Origin: Posidonia oceanica
Taxonomy: Eukaryota > Streptophyta > Magnoliopsida > Alismatales > Posidoniaceae
DNA: 64,000 bases
Assembly (NCBI GenBank): GCA_037176725.1
Contig: JAZBRS010000060.1
Location: 55,146,001-55,210,000 of the forward strand
Direction: 5' to 3'
Shown here: piece by piece, positions 44,521 through 54,816 of the stretch
Layout of the letters: every line of letters starts with the position of its first letter
How positions within the stretch are numbered: the first letter of the stretch is position 1
Notes under the pieces: generated by a model
Database searches by the model: none
Told to the model about the DNA's origin: nothing
What the model saw: the letters and a program-made list of their open reading frames with translations, nothing else
Translations under genes and position numbers: made by a program

Positions 44521-45723
44521 TTAGTTGTGCCGGGCCTTCTTTGCTGGATGGGAGTTAGGAAACTGGGGGGCGCCTGGAGGGATCTCGCTGAGGGGCCAGA
44601 GTCCCTGCACCTCGGTGACGTACTCAGAAGTACACCCCGAACCCTTCACAGCTGCAATATCAGTAGATTTTACCCCGTGCCACATCAGGTCTGCTAGCAC
44701 TGTTGTAGATGCTGTTGTGCTGAAGGGGTACGGCTGCATGAGTCTGGGCGTGGTGCTGTCAATGAAGGTGCCCTGCCGGTAGCCAAACTGCTGCATAACC
44801 TGGATAGAGTGATACTCCACACCTCCGGTGAATCCAGGCAGTACTACGAGTCGTAAATCGCGAGCATCGAAGAAGACAGTAAAGGGCTCTGCTGCAGATG
44901 GGATGATTCGCCAAGTTATTGCATCATCTGTCAGCTCAGATAGCTTCTGATACTCCTTCGGCACGGTCTTTATAGTTCTTGCATGGCCGCTGCTGCAGTA
45001 GGTTTCAATAGCATGCCTCTGAGGGCGCAGGAGGTCCATCTCCAGGTGTGCAGCTAGCCAGATCTGCACAAGCACTCTGCAGCCGTGGAACTGACGGCAG
45101 TGGTGCACAATGCGATCTAGCTCGCGGTATGTTTCCGCGAGGACGACTAGTGCCAGGTCAATGTGCCGGGTCACCACTACAAGTGCAATCTCGGCAATCT
45201 CGATTGCAACCATCATCCTACCGTGCGTGAAGATCAGCTCACCTAGGAAGCGGATGACGAATCCTTGGAGCCACAGCTTGTCTCCAAGTTCAGCACGCTT
45301 CTCCATAACAGCATCAAAGTACTCTAGGCGGAGCAGGGGTGTGGGCCTGCTGGTGTAGATAAGTTTTTGCTGGACGCGCTTAACAAAGAGCCCAGTCAGC
45401 TGGCTCAGGACCGCAGTATATCCATCGCGCCTCATAAAGATTGGGGGTCCCATAATTGCAGAGAAGCCGTAGATCCGGCACACCTCCTCAAGCGTGGGAG
45501 TCAGCTCCATCCTACCGAAGTGGAAGACGTGATGTGCTGGCTTCCAGAATCTTGCTGCAGTGCATAGGAGGTGTCGTCTCACTTCAACATCTGCTGCTTT
45601 CAGAAGTTTAGAGGGAATCTCCCAAGTGCGCAGCCTCTCGCGATCAACTTCAGTGAGTTTGCCAACCCACTCTCGCAAGGTATCTGAGCAGTGCATGGGA
45701 GTGACCAAAGTTGGGTAGCCCAT
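44521..45723 (-). CDS. Extra 3' ORF of element B, intact, 400 aa, plant-mobile-domain/DUF7745-like
   Basis: An uninterrupted frame from ATG 45723 (MGYPTLVTPMHCSDTLREWV) to TAG 44521 (ends KKARHN). The N-terminal half holds ARFWKPAHHVFHFGRMELTP, TLEEVCRIYGF and GPPIFMRRDGY, resembling plant mobile-domain proteins by the W-x-P-x-HH-F-F and TLEE pattern; the middle has ALVVVTRHIDLALVVLAETY and HCRQFHGCRVLVQIWLAAHL; the end is Pro-rich and basic. I see no signal peptide, clear membrane segment or catalytic motif. It stands alone after a 1.49-kb spacer with an acceptor-like site 45 bp upstream, so expression from a spliced RNA is plausible. Copies in A and D are broken. Function unknown. The host-derived family name is from memory and needs a profile search. 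Confidence 0.85.
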   Translation of the reverse strand: MGYPTLVTPMHCSDTLREWVGKLTEVDRERLRTWEIPSKLLKAADVEVRRHLLCTAARFWKPAHHVFHFGRMELTPTLEEVCRIYGFSAIMGPPIFMRRDGYTAVLSQLTGLFVKRVQQKLIYTSRPTPLLRLEYFDAVMEKRAELGDKLWLQGFVIRFLGELIFTHGRMMVAIEIAEIALVVVTRHIDLALVVLAETYRELDRIVHHCRQFHGCRVLVQIWLAAHLEMDLLRPQRHAIETYCSSGHARTIKTVPKEYQKLSELTDDAITWRIIPSAAEPFTVFFDARDLRLVVLPGFTGGVEYHSIQVMQQFGYRQGTFIDSTTPRLMQPYPFSTTASTTVLADLMWHGVKSTDIAAVKGSGCTSEYVTEVQGLWPLSEIPPGAPQFPNSHPAKKARHN

Positions 45724-47210
45724 CGCAGAAGTGTAAGTGCAGGCTGCTAGTGCAGAAAGCTCAGGTACCTGTAAACAGAGTTGCAGTTCATCAGATCAAG
45801 TATAAGCATACAACTGGCTGGTAAAGGGCATCATTTCAAAATTAATACAGCAGCTTTAGCAGGTTTAACAGTTAGCATTCAGAGTGCAGATATAAAGCAT
45901 ATTCAGACTAGGGGCAGCTCTGCTGGGGCAAGTGGTTGGTCGGAGCTCTAGACCAGTGTAGCTTTAAGAAGGTCGGTGCATGCCAGGTAGAAGTACTGCC
46001 TCAACGCCGGGCCAAGTTTTGCAGAGCGGGGAGATAGAAGAAAAGGGAAGGATTTATGCTATGCATGCATGTAGGGTTTATGCTTAGTATGCGGAGAGAT
46101 GTGCATGGTTCACAATAGATGCTTATAGGTGTATGCATGATTTTGCTTATATGCTGTGGCCCTCAGCATACGAAGTGCTTGGTGCCTGCTGCAGAGGAAG
46201 AGAGGGGTCCTAGACTCACTGGACTCTACTCAAGCTCTTAACTTGCTGGTGGTGGTTAGGAAGGGGTATTTGCAGTGCGGGGGTGGTGGGTGGTGGGGAC
46301 AGACTTCAAACCAAACTCCCAAGGACCTACACCTACTCTTTCGCATCGTTTTGGCTCCATCATAGGCATGTAGGTTTCCCCTATCCCTAACTTGGAGGTA
46401 GTGGGCACCTAGCTGGAGTTGGGGGAGCTGCTTGCTAAGCCTTGCTGAGTTTAAAGGCTTCGCAGGGTTTGTGGATTCCCCAGGCGCAAACTTTGCTTAT
46501 CTCTAAGGGATTGCGTTGCTTGCTTCTTTTTTTTTGGAGTTGCTTTTTTTTGCTTCTTTTCTTTTTTCTTTCTCTTTTTTTTGCTTTTGCTTTGCTTGTT
46601 CTTTTCTTCTTTTTTTTGCAAGCTTCTGCTATCCCAAGCTTAGAGGTAATGGGCGCTGGGGTTTTGAAGTGGATTCGGGGCTCCCAGGTGCTAAGTGATG
46701 GATCATCTCCGAAGCAGTTCGGAGGGACAGGGTTATGCTACACGCCTTTATCTCTAGGGCCTACTTCTGTCTTCGCCTTCTATTACTTTTTCTTCTATGC
46801 CCAAGCTTAGACATATTCTTTTATGCTCACATTCGCTCACGCCTTAGCATTTTATCTCCCTCGGGAGGTGCAAGTCCTAGGGGGTTTCGTTGTTTCGCCT
46901 GTTCTTATTTGAAAGGTGGCACCCTCACTAGCTAAGACGCCTAAGTAGTGTCAGGTGAGACAGGGTAGACTCCTTCCAAAGCAGGCAGCACATCCGATTT
47001 CATCATCGGGCCCAAATGCAATGCATGATTCTTGCAGGAATTTTTTTTTTTTTTTTGCTAGAGGTATGCTGGAAGAGACAGAGAATGCAAGGCTATATGC
47101 AGAGAATGTGGGAATGCAAGGGACGAGATTGGGATGCAGGGAGAATGTACAAGGAAGAGAAGATGCAAAGGGTAGGATGGAAGGAAATGCTCTGCAAGGT
47201 TGGGGCCAGG
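45724..47210 (-). other. Spacer between integrase and extra ORF in B, candidate intron
   Basis: No coding similarity. On the minus strand its end reads CAACTCTGTTTACAG then GTACCTGAGC, with the boundary at 45769/45768. The tract 46520-46620 and a poly-T run at 47041-47056 are A-rich in sense. It is collinear with 1-793 (element D) and 11123-12390 (element A). Confidence 0.6.
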
Positions 47211-48554
47211 CTACTGATAGTACTTCTTGAGATAGCATGCATTGACCGGCTCTGACTGCCCAGTCTGATCCATGTCCTCAAGAATCGCTGCGCCGCCTGA
47301 GAATACCTGCTTGACCACAAAGGGACCACGCCAGTTGGGTCGAAATTTGCCTCGATCGTCTGGCAGATGGATGGCTCACAGAACAAGGTCTCCTGGCTGG
47401 AAACTCCTGGGTTGCACCTTCTTTAAGTATGCTCTTGCCATACGCTTCTGGTAGCAACGAGCATTATGCATTGCTTGCAATCTGCGCTCGTCTATCAGGT
47501 TGAGCTGGGTGCAGCGGTCCTCGACCCATTCTGCTTCTTCCAGCTCTGCTTCTCGCAGGATTCACAGCGAACGGATCTCCACTTCAACAGGCAACACTGC
47601 CTCCATGCCATATGCTAGCGAGTAAGGGGTAGCTCTTGTAGAGGTCCGCACTGATGTTCTATATGCCCAGAGTGCGTACGGGAGCTTATCATGCCAGTCT
47701 CTGTGGGTTTCCGCCATCTTCTTCACTATCTTCACATTGTTTTTGTTGGTAGACTCCACTGCTCCATTCATCTGCGACCGATACGGTGAGGATTTATGAT
47801 GCTTGATCTGATGCTTCTGCAGGTATTCCTCGATCCTCTTTGCAATAAAATTCGGGGCATTGTCAAAGATGACTGCATGCGGGACCCTATAACGGGTGAT
47901 AATGTTATTTCTGATAAACTTCTCTATCACCGCAGCTGTGACTGCCTTGTAGGAGGCTGCTTCCACCCACTTAGTGAAATAATCTATCACTACCAGGATG
48001 AAGCGATGACCATTTGATGCTGCAGGGTGTATGGCGCCAATGACATCCATCCCCCAGGTGGAGAAGGGCCATGGCGAGGACATGCTATGCAATTCCTGCA
48101 GGGGTGCGTGCATAAGATTACCATGGATCTGGCAGTTGTGGCATCTACGCACAAACTGGCAGCAGTCTGCCTCCATGGTTGACCAGAAGTAGCCTTGCAA
48201 CATTATCTTCTTGGCCAGCAGCACTCCATTCATGTGGATCATAAGTCCCTGCATGAACTTGGAGCATAAGTGTGTCGGCCTCTGACTAGCTTAGGCAGCG
48301 CAGGAGCATCTGGCTGTATGATCTTCTGTATAGCTGCCCTGCCCTTAACACATACTTTGACGCCAAACGTGCCAAAGTTCTTTTATCTGCCACTGAGGTG
48401 GCAGGCAGGTAGCTGCCAGACTCGAGGAATGCTTTGATATCACAGTACCAGGGCTGCTCTTCTGCTGAATCTGCCTCCTCTTTGCTCATGCAATGCGTAG
48501 GCTGCTCCATGCACGTAACTGATACATCCACTGCTCGATCTTCAGGTACACTGA
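47211..48554 (-). pseudogene. int: Integrase of element B
   Basis: It contains the zinc-binding part with CHNC (within CCQFVRRCHNCQIHGN), the core aspartates in WGMDVIG and FDNAPNF (SDNGTNF in A) and glutamate in GAVESTNKN; the D-to-E spacing is the canonical 36 positions. The C-terminal part runs KRMA..., FRPNWRGPFVVKQ to KKYYQ and TAG at 47211. A TAG at 48286 and a 1-bp frameshift near 48254 split the zinc-binding part, and another break near 47560 follows VEVEIRSL. The catalytic core is otherwise open from 48254 to 47562. Confidence 0.92.
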
Positions 48555-48927
48555 GCCAGGACGCTAAGGTTGCCAACGCATCTGCATATGCGTTCCTTGC
48601 TCGGTTCATATACAAGAAGCGAATGCTTGCAAACTGCTCTATCAGCTTCAGCAGGTGCTCGTGATATGGCACTAACTTTGGATCTTTTGTTCTCCAGTCG
48701 CCATTCACTTGGGAAATCACCAGCATGGCATCGCCGTGCACATGCAGCTTCTGCGCCTTGTGCTCGAGCGCGACCTTCAATCCCGGAATGCATGCTTCAT
48801 ATTCTGCTTCGTTGTTAGTGCATTTGAAGGTCAGCTTCCTTGCAAAAGGGATCATCTGCCCCTACGGTGTGGTCAGCACCGCGCCTATGCCTCGGCCCCT
48901 CTTGTTGACAGCGCCATCAAAGTAGAG
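48555..48927 (-). pseudogene. Second, archaeal-type RNase H of element B
   Basis: LYFDGAVNKRGRGIGAVLTT, then a TAG (48862-48864; CAG in A) and GQMIPFARKLTF, NNEAEYEACI, HGDAMLVISQ and NAYADALATL. The D, E, D and D catalytic positions are all kept. Only the TAG breaks it. Confidence 0.88.
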
Positions 48928-50420
48928 CTGCCGATGCTCTAAGTCTTTGGGGTCCTTCTCTTCAAAGTCCTCCATTGCAAACAGGATGTCCTCATCTGAG
49001 AACTGCATTTGGAGAGGCTGGTATTCAGGCAAAGGAAAGTCTGCAAGGTGATCTGCCATGGCCTGGCCCTTCATGGCGCGCTGCATGACAAAGGTGATGT
49101 CGTACTGAGACAACAACACTTGCCACTTGACGCATTTGCCTACCATTGCTGGCTTTTGGAAGAGGAACTTGATGGGGTCATGTCGGCATAGGAGCCGGAC
49201 TAGGTACGCCATCATGTATTGCATCAGCTTCTGTGCAACCCAGAAGAGAGATAAGCAGGTCATCTCCATTGTGCTATACCTGGCTTCGCAGTCATTGAAT
49301 TTCTTGCTCAGGTAATAAATTGCGTGCTCCTTCTACCAGATTCATCATGCTGGCCCAAGACGGCGCCCATGGAATGCTGGGTGGTAGAGAGGTAGAGAAG
49401 CAGAGGTCTCGCAGGCGTGGGAGGGACCAACACAGGAGGCTTGGTCAGAAGCTGCTTAATCTTGTTGAGGGCGGCCTGGCACTCTTCGCTCCAGCTGATC
49501 TGTGCATTCTTCTTCAGGAGCTTGAAGATCGGTTCGCATATAGGCGTGAGCTGCGCAATGAACCGACTAATATATTGCAGGCGTTCGAGTAGGCCTCGGA
49601 CTTCTTTCTCTGTCCTGGGGGGTGGCATATCCACGATGGCTTTTGCCTTCATTGGGTCTACCTCAATCCCCCTCTGGCTAACAATGTAGCCTAGGAGCTT
49701 GCCAGAAGATACCCCAAATACGCATTTGCTGGGGTTAAGGCGCAACTTGTACTTTCATAAACGATCAAAGAGCTTCTTTAAGTTGGCAAGATGATCATCA
49801 GGCTCTTTGGTCTTGGCAAACATATCATCCATGTATACCTCAACTTCTTGATGCATGAGGTCGTGGAAAAGTACAGTCATGGCCCTCTGATAGGTTACGC
49901 CAGCATTCTTCAGCCCAAATGGCATAACTTGATAGCAGAAGACACCCCAAGGGGTGATAAATGATGTTTTCTCCATATCTTCCTCTGCCATTCTAATCTG
50001 ATTATAGCCAGAGAAGCCGTCCATGAAAGGGAGCATCTTGTGTCCTACAGTATTATCGACCAGGATGTCAATATGCGGTAGTGGAAAATCATCCTTGGGA
50101 CTGGCCTTGTTCAGGTCCCGATAGTCGATGCACATGCAGACTCGTCCGTCTTTCTTGGGCACTAGGATGACATTTGCAAGCCACTCTGGATAAAGGACGA
50201 CCTTGAGGAAGTTAACGCCGTGCTGCATCATGATCTCCTCTTTGATCATAAGTAGCCACTGCGGTCGCCATCGCCTTAGCTTCTGCTTTACTGGCCTTGC
50301 ATCTAGGTCTAAGGGCAGGTTGTGCACAACTATCTCAATGTCGAAGCCCACCATATCCTCGTAGCTCCAGGCAAAGACATCCGCATACTCCTTCAAGAAT
50401 GCGATGAATTCTGCTCTAAC
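48928..50420 (-). pseudogene. rt: Reverse transcriptase and first RNase H of element B
   Basis: The open frame 50663-49755 covers FLKEYADVFAWSYEDMVG, LVPKKDGRVCMCIDYRDLNK, FPLPHIDILVDN, FMDGFSGYNQIRMAEEDM, MPFGLKNAGVTYQRAM and the active site YMDD (about 49835-49824; A has YVDD). A TGA (CGA in A) ends this frame at 49755. The thumb and the start of RNase H are open to about 49308, where a 1-bp loss in SGRKER shifts the frame. RNase H continues in 49269-48928 (DPIKFLFQKP, MADHLADFP). As in A, the first RNase H aspartate is missing. Confidence 0.93.
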
Positions 50421-52519
50421 CTGGGGTGACAGAAGGGCGCTGATGCAGACCTCTCTGATTTCTTCTGCTGTGCCAATGCTGACAACCTCTGTCACCTCTT
50501 CGACATGGAGGTTGGGGCCTTCTGGATCGTCGTCGTGGGGCCGGAACTCAGGCGATGGTTCATCATTCTCATCTTCGCCTGTATCATCCTCCTCTCCATA
50601 TGCAATAAGTTCTGAGAGGATCTCCTTCTCAAAGGTGGGATCTAAGATATCGAAGGAGTGCAAGTGCTCCGCTGCTTGGCCCTGGTGACGCTTCAGGATG
50701 GGTACGCATACCTGAGTGTTTTTATACCCTCGGCGTGCGACCTCTGTCTGGCAAGCTCCTCAGCTGTTTCTGCCTACTCTGACTCTGCTGATTCTGTTAA
50801 CTCTGCTGCTGCTAACTGTACTGCTGGTGACTGCTGCGCTGCATATTGTGCCGCTACCGATACATGCTGTATTGCCACCACTTGCGCATATTGCTCTGCT
50901 ACTACTGCATGCTGCTCTACTAATATAGGTGCACATTGCTCTACTGCATGTCGCTCTACTAATATAGGTGCATGTTGCTCTACTGCTACTGCATGTTGCT
51001 CTATATCTACTGCATGGTGCTCTACTTCTACTGCATGGGACTCTACATCGACTGCATGGTGCTCTACATCTACAGCATGGGACGCTACTTCTACTGCATG
51101 GGACTTTGCATGATGCTCGGCATGGGACTCTGCATGGGACTCTGCATGGGACTCTCCTTCTGCATGGGACTCTACATGGGACTCTGCATGGTGTTCTGCA
51201 TGGGACTCTGCATGGGATTCTCTTTCTGCATGGGGCTCTGCATGGGACTCTGCATGGTGCTCTGCATGGGACTCTGCATGGGACTCTCTTTCTTCTGCCT
51301 GCTGTACTAGATGATGCCCTACTACTGGTGCATCTTGCTCTGCTACTGCTGCTTTGCCTATACGTGGCATGCGCTGCACAAACCATCGAGACCCACCTCC
51401 TGGCTGCAGGGTGATCAGCTCATCTGGTCTGATGGGTGCCTCGAGCGCTAGATCTTCCTCTAGGACCATGATAGAGGGATCTGTAGCCACGGCCTTCCCC
51501 TTCTTTTGCGCAGTCTCATGTTCTACCACGTCCTATGCCAGGGACGCGAGCTGCTCCTGGAATAACTACTCCAAGTCTCCTATAGAGAAGTCAATCTGAG
51601 CATCAGCAGTCGCTCCTGCCTCCGCATCCGAGGGTGAGTCGACGTAGTAAGCGACTGCTGGGCTTGCAGCCGGCCCTGGTCTGACTGCTGGGCTTTCTGC
51701 TGCTTGGGGTATCTGGTTGGCTACCACTGGATATGCTGCCAAGATTACTGCTGGTGCTGGCGGGGAGGCACAACCACTCTTCTGAGGGGCCGATGGCTGG
51801 GCCGGCGTGCTTGGGGATGAAACACCGGTGCCCATGGGTGACAGTGGTGGTCTCCCGGTAGCAGCGCTGAGAATCTTCCGCATAGCAAGATCTGCTGAGG
51901 TTGACAGTGGTGTGCCTGATTGAGCCACCCAGCTTGCTTGTGGCGCTATCAATGATGCGGGCTGAGTTACGCTGTCGCCTAATCCGACTGATTGTGCCGC
52001 TTGAGAAAGTGATTTCCAAGCTGGTGCGGCTGCAGCCACAGGCAGACTGCCGGATAAAGTTGGAGGGCGTGCTTCTGGTTCTAGTGCTGCAGTTGCAACT
52101 GTCGGCGACTTTGGTGATGCTGCAGGAAGAAGGGAAGCTGTCAGCCCTGTCCCAGGGTTTGCCAATTCTACTGCTTCACTGGTAAGTGCTAAGCAAACTG
52201 ACCGGGACGCAGTCGCGCTGAGCTGGTCCTTACTGCTGGTTGGGGCTGCTTCAACTATACCAGACTCTTCTTCATCTGAGTAATAGTCCTCGATGCAGAC
52301 CCATTCTTCTTCTGGCAGCTGGGAATTTGGGCATAGCACCTGCTGTGCTGAGGCTTCACTGCTAGTTGAATCTAGGATACCTGCACTGGTGAAGTTAGTG
52401 AGGTCCTGCGGAATAGCCAGCCTCTGATCCTCGGGTAGCATGCATCTGTCTTTATTGGACTGCAGATCATATCCAAGGCCTTCAAACTCTCTTCGCTCTG
52501 CTGCTTGGACTGGCTCAGC
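50421..52519 (-). pseudogene. Linker between protease and RT in B with His/Glu/Ser/Ala repeats
   Basis: Conserved islands ENFTSAGIL-like, EEEWVCIEDYYSDEE, AYYVDSPSD, ITLQPGGGSRWFVQRMPR and HSFDILDPTFEKEIL match A. Between 51300 and 50930 the frame 51529-50774 is expanded into tetrapeptide repeats of the type HAES/HAEH (12-bp units TGCATGGGACTC on the plus strand), then HAVEVE/HAVDVE units. No fold is recognised. A frameshift follows the protease near 52860, and another separates the repeat frame from the RT frame. Confidence 0.75.
50930..51300. repeat. 12-bp coding minisatellite in the pol linker of B
   Basis: Units GACTCTGCATGG and variants (GTGCTCTGCATG, TCTTTCTGCATG) are repeated over 370 bp, keeping phase with codons on the minus strand. 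The matching stretch of A (about 15960-16100) is shorter and not tandem. Confidence 0.85.
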
Positions 52520-53165
52520 GATTCCCTGGCCATATCGCCCGAGCGGCGCTCCTTTGACATAGCCCCACCTGTGACAGACATTTTCGACCATCTGGAAGGG
52601 GTTGTTGTGAACGGCCAAGGAGTTGACACGTTCAAGATCAGGTACAAAGCTAACCGGCTTGCACCGATTAACTCGATACAAAGCAGCTGAATGTTCAGGG
52701 TCAAAAGAGATTGTATGCGAAGAGATGGGTGCAACCGCCTTGATCCGCTCCTTCTTGAAGTTTTCCGCCATTACAACGATAACATCGTCGCCGTGGCGAA
52801 ACTTGATCATGCGGTAGAGGGTCGAGGGATGACCTAATGCCTGTGAAGCTAAGGGCACCCAAGCAGGAAATTAAAGTTAGGCTCCAAGTCAACAATGTAG
52901 AACTCCACATCGAAAGTGACCAGGCCAATGATCAAAGGAATAATCAGAATCCCTAGAGCGTCATGGTGCGTATTATCAAAAGCTGTCATTCCCTTTATCG
53001 CCGGAGTGATATCCTCAGCTTTGAATCCGAGCCTGGTTGCAGTGCGCAACGGATAGACATTAAGGCCTGACCCATTATCAACTAGCGATAGGGGAATGCA
53101 GAAGTTTTTTTATTGCACCGTGACAAACAAGGGTTGGTAGTGATTAATCCCGGCCGGAGGCAGCT
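52520..53165 (-). pseudogene. pr: Aspartic protease of element B
   Basis: LVDNGSGLNVYPLRTATRLG (DNGS active site), HDALGILIIPLIIGLVTFDV, then FNFLLGCP where A has FLLGRPW. The W position reads TAG and a 1-bp loss follows near 52840. Upstream, VQFKNF of A reads VQ-stop-KNF (about 53110). It continues to HRWGYVKG and RYGQGIAEP. Confidence 0.9.
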
Positions 53166-54690
53166 CAATGCTCGTGAAAGAGATGATCTGTGGCTCTACG
53201 ATAACGCCAACCATGCTCTCCAGGGCTGCAGGCTCTATGGCTTGGGACACTCGGGCAGCTTGGAACACTCGGAGAAAAGCCTCACGGTGTTCGGAAGAGG
53301 AGTGGATAAGGTCCCAAATGGATATATCAGCTTTAACCCTCCTAAGCTGGGAAGTGATGTCAGTTTTGTGGTGCGGTTTTCTGGCAGCAAGAGGGGGTGC
53401 TCTAGGAGTTGGCTCTACTGGGCTAGGTGCAGGGGGCTAGCTTGATGCTGGGGGTGCTGTGGGCTGGCTGACAGGGAGGGGTGCTGCTGGCTGGCTTGCT
53501 GGTGGAGGTGCAGCGGGTCTTGGATGGCTGGGCCTTACCACCGGTGCTGCGGGCTGGTATACCCTCCCCGATCGCGTGACTTCCGCACACGTTTCCATGG
53601 CGTAGTCATAAGGTACGCGATGGGGGTCCCAGGTTAAGTCAATAACCATAGAGGTCCGTGCTTCGAGCACAAGAGGGGCTACCAGAGGGTTGGCTGGGTA
53701 ATAAGGTAGGGGTTGCTGGTACTGGTAAGTTGTAGGAGGCCCTGGCTGGGACTAGGCTAACAAGCTGACTGGGGGCCTACTTAAATAGGAGGCTGGAGTC
53801 TGGGCCTAAGGTCTGGCTTGAAGGTATACAGGGGCAGGGGCCTGAGGGTGCATGGTAGGGCGAGCAGCAGAGCGCCCCAGCCTGGCTCGCGGTCGGATCA
53901 TATGGACTCCCGACTCAGAGCTGGCAACGGCGGCACGATAAAGAGCAAGAGGGAAGGGCTCCGAGACATCATGAATGAGCTCGGAGGGGTCTACCACAGA
54001 CGTAGTAGGCCTGGAGGGAGAGAGAGAGTAGATTCCCGAGGTCCCCGCGCCTCCCGGATTGGGATGCTCTGGAAGGAGTTGGTGGACAATGCTGGGATGA
54101 GGGGTGCTAATGCAGATGCAGGGGCTAATGCTGATGGAGGGACAGAAGATGGTGCCTCGTGCGTGTGGATCGAGATCGTTCCCGACTTGATCAAATTCTG
54201 GATGGCGTCCCACAGAGTGAGGTAACTGTTCGTCGAGTGCCCGGGGGCTCGATGAAAGTCGCAAAAAAGGTGCACCATATGCCAATGCGGAAGTGGATTT
54301 GGCAAAGGACGCGCCTCGGGAAACCTCAGAAATGTCGCAACCTTGGGGAGAATGGCGGTTAGTAGTTCCACCAGTGGGGTGAATTGACGCCGTGGCCGCC
54401 TTGGCCCCTGGGGTTGCACTTGCCGAACCGGTGCAGCAGGATACACCGGTGGGGCGGTGGTGGTGATTTGTGGTGTGGGAGGTGCTGTAGGTGCTGGTGC
54501 ATAGATTACTTGATGCAAGGGAGGCCGAACCGCCAGCTGAACAGGCACAGGCGCGGGGTCGACATAGGCAACAGCAGGCTTCGGCGAGTCCTTCTTCTTA
54601 GGCCGGCTGCTGGTACCACTGCTGTTGCAGCTGGTGTTGCCGCTGGTGTTGTTGCTGTTGCTGCTGGCAGTGGCCTGCTTGGCAAACGTA
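53166..54690 (-). pseudogene. Post-capsid region of B with damaged zinc knuckle
   Basis: The frame 54761-53991 starts in leader-derived sequence and carries FAKQATASSNS, KKKDSPKPAVAYVDP, TPLVELLTAILPKVATF and CDFHRAPGHSTNSY, where the last cysteine of C-x2-H-x4-H-x4-C is tyrosine. It is followed by AIQNLIKSG and a Pro/Ser-rich stretch, then METCAEVTRSGRVY (53670-53437) before protease. The capsid domain that should precede it is missing. Confidence 0.82.
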
Positions 54691-54797
54691 GGTAAATAAC
54701 CAAGCAAGCAGGTAAGCAAGTAATGCAGGCAAAAGCAAAAGCAAGCAAAACACCCAAGCAAGAGGCGAGAAGGCCAAGGCGAAAGCCGAAGTACTGC

Positions 54798-54815
54798 TCC
54801 CCAGCGGAGTCGCCA
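54798..54815 (-). promoter_or_regulatory. Primer-binding site of element B
   Basis: On the minus strand TGGCGACTCCGCTGGGGA follows one base after the LTR end at 54817. Confidence 0.92.
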
Positions 54816-54816
54816 C

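Noticed and set aside
46442..46935. Hydrophobic Phe/Leu-rich ORFs that look like membrane proteins
   Set aside because: They come from poly-T tracts in the integrase/extra-ORF spacer; the same happens at 11740-12031.
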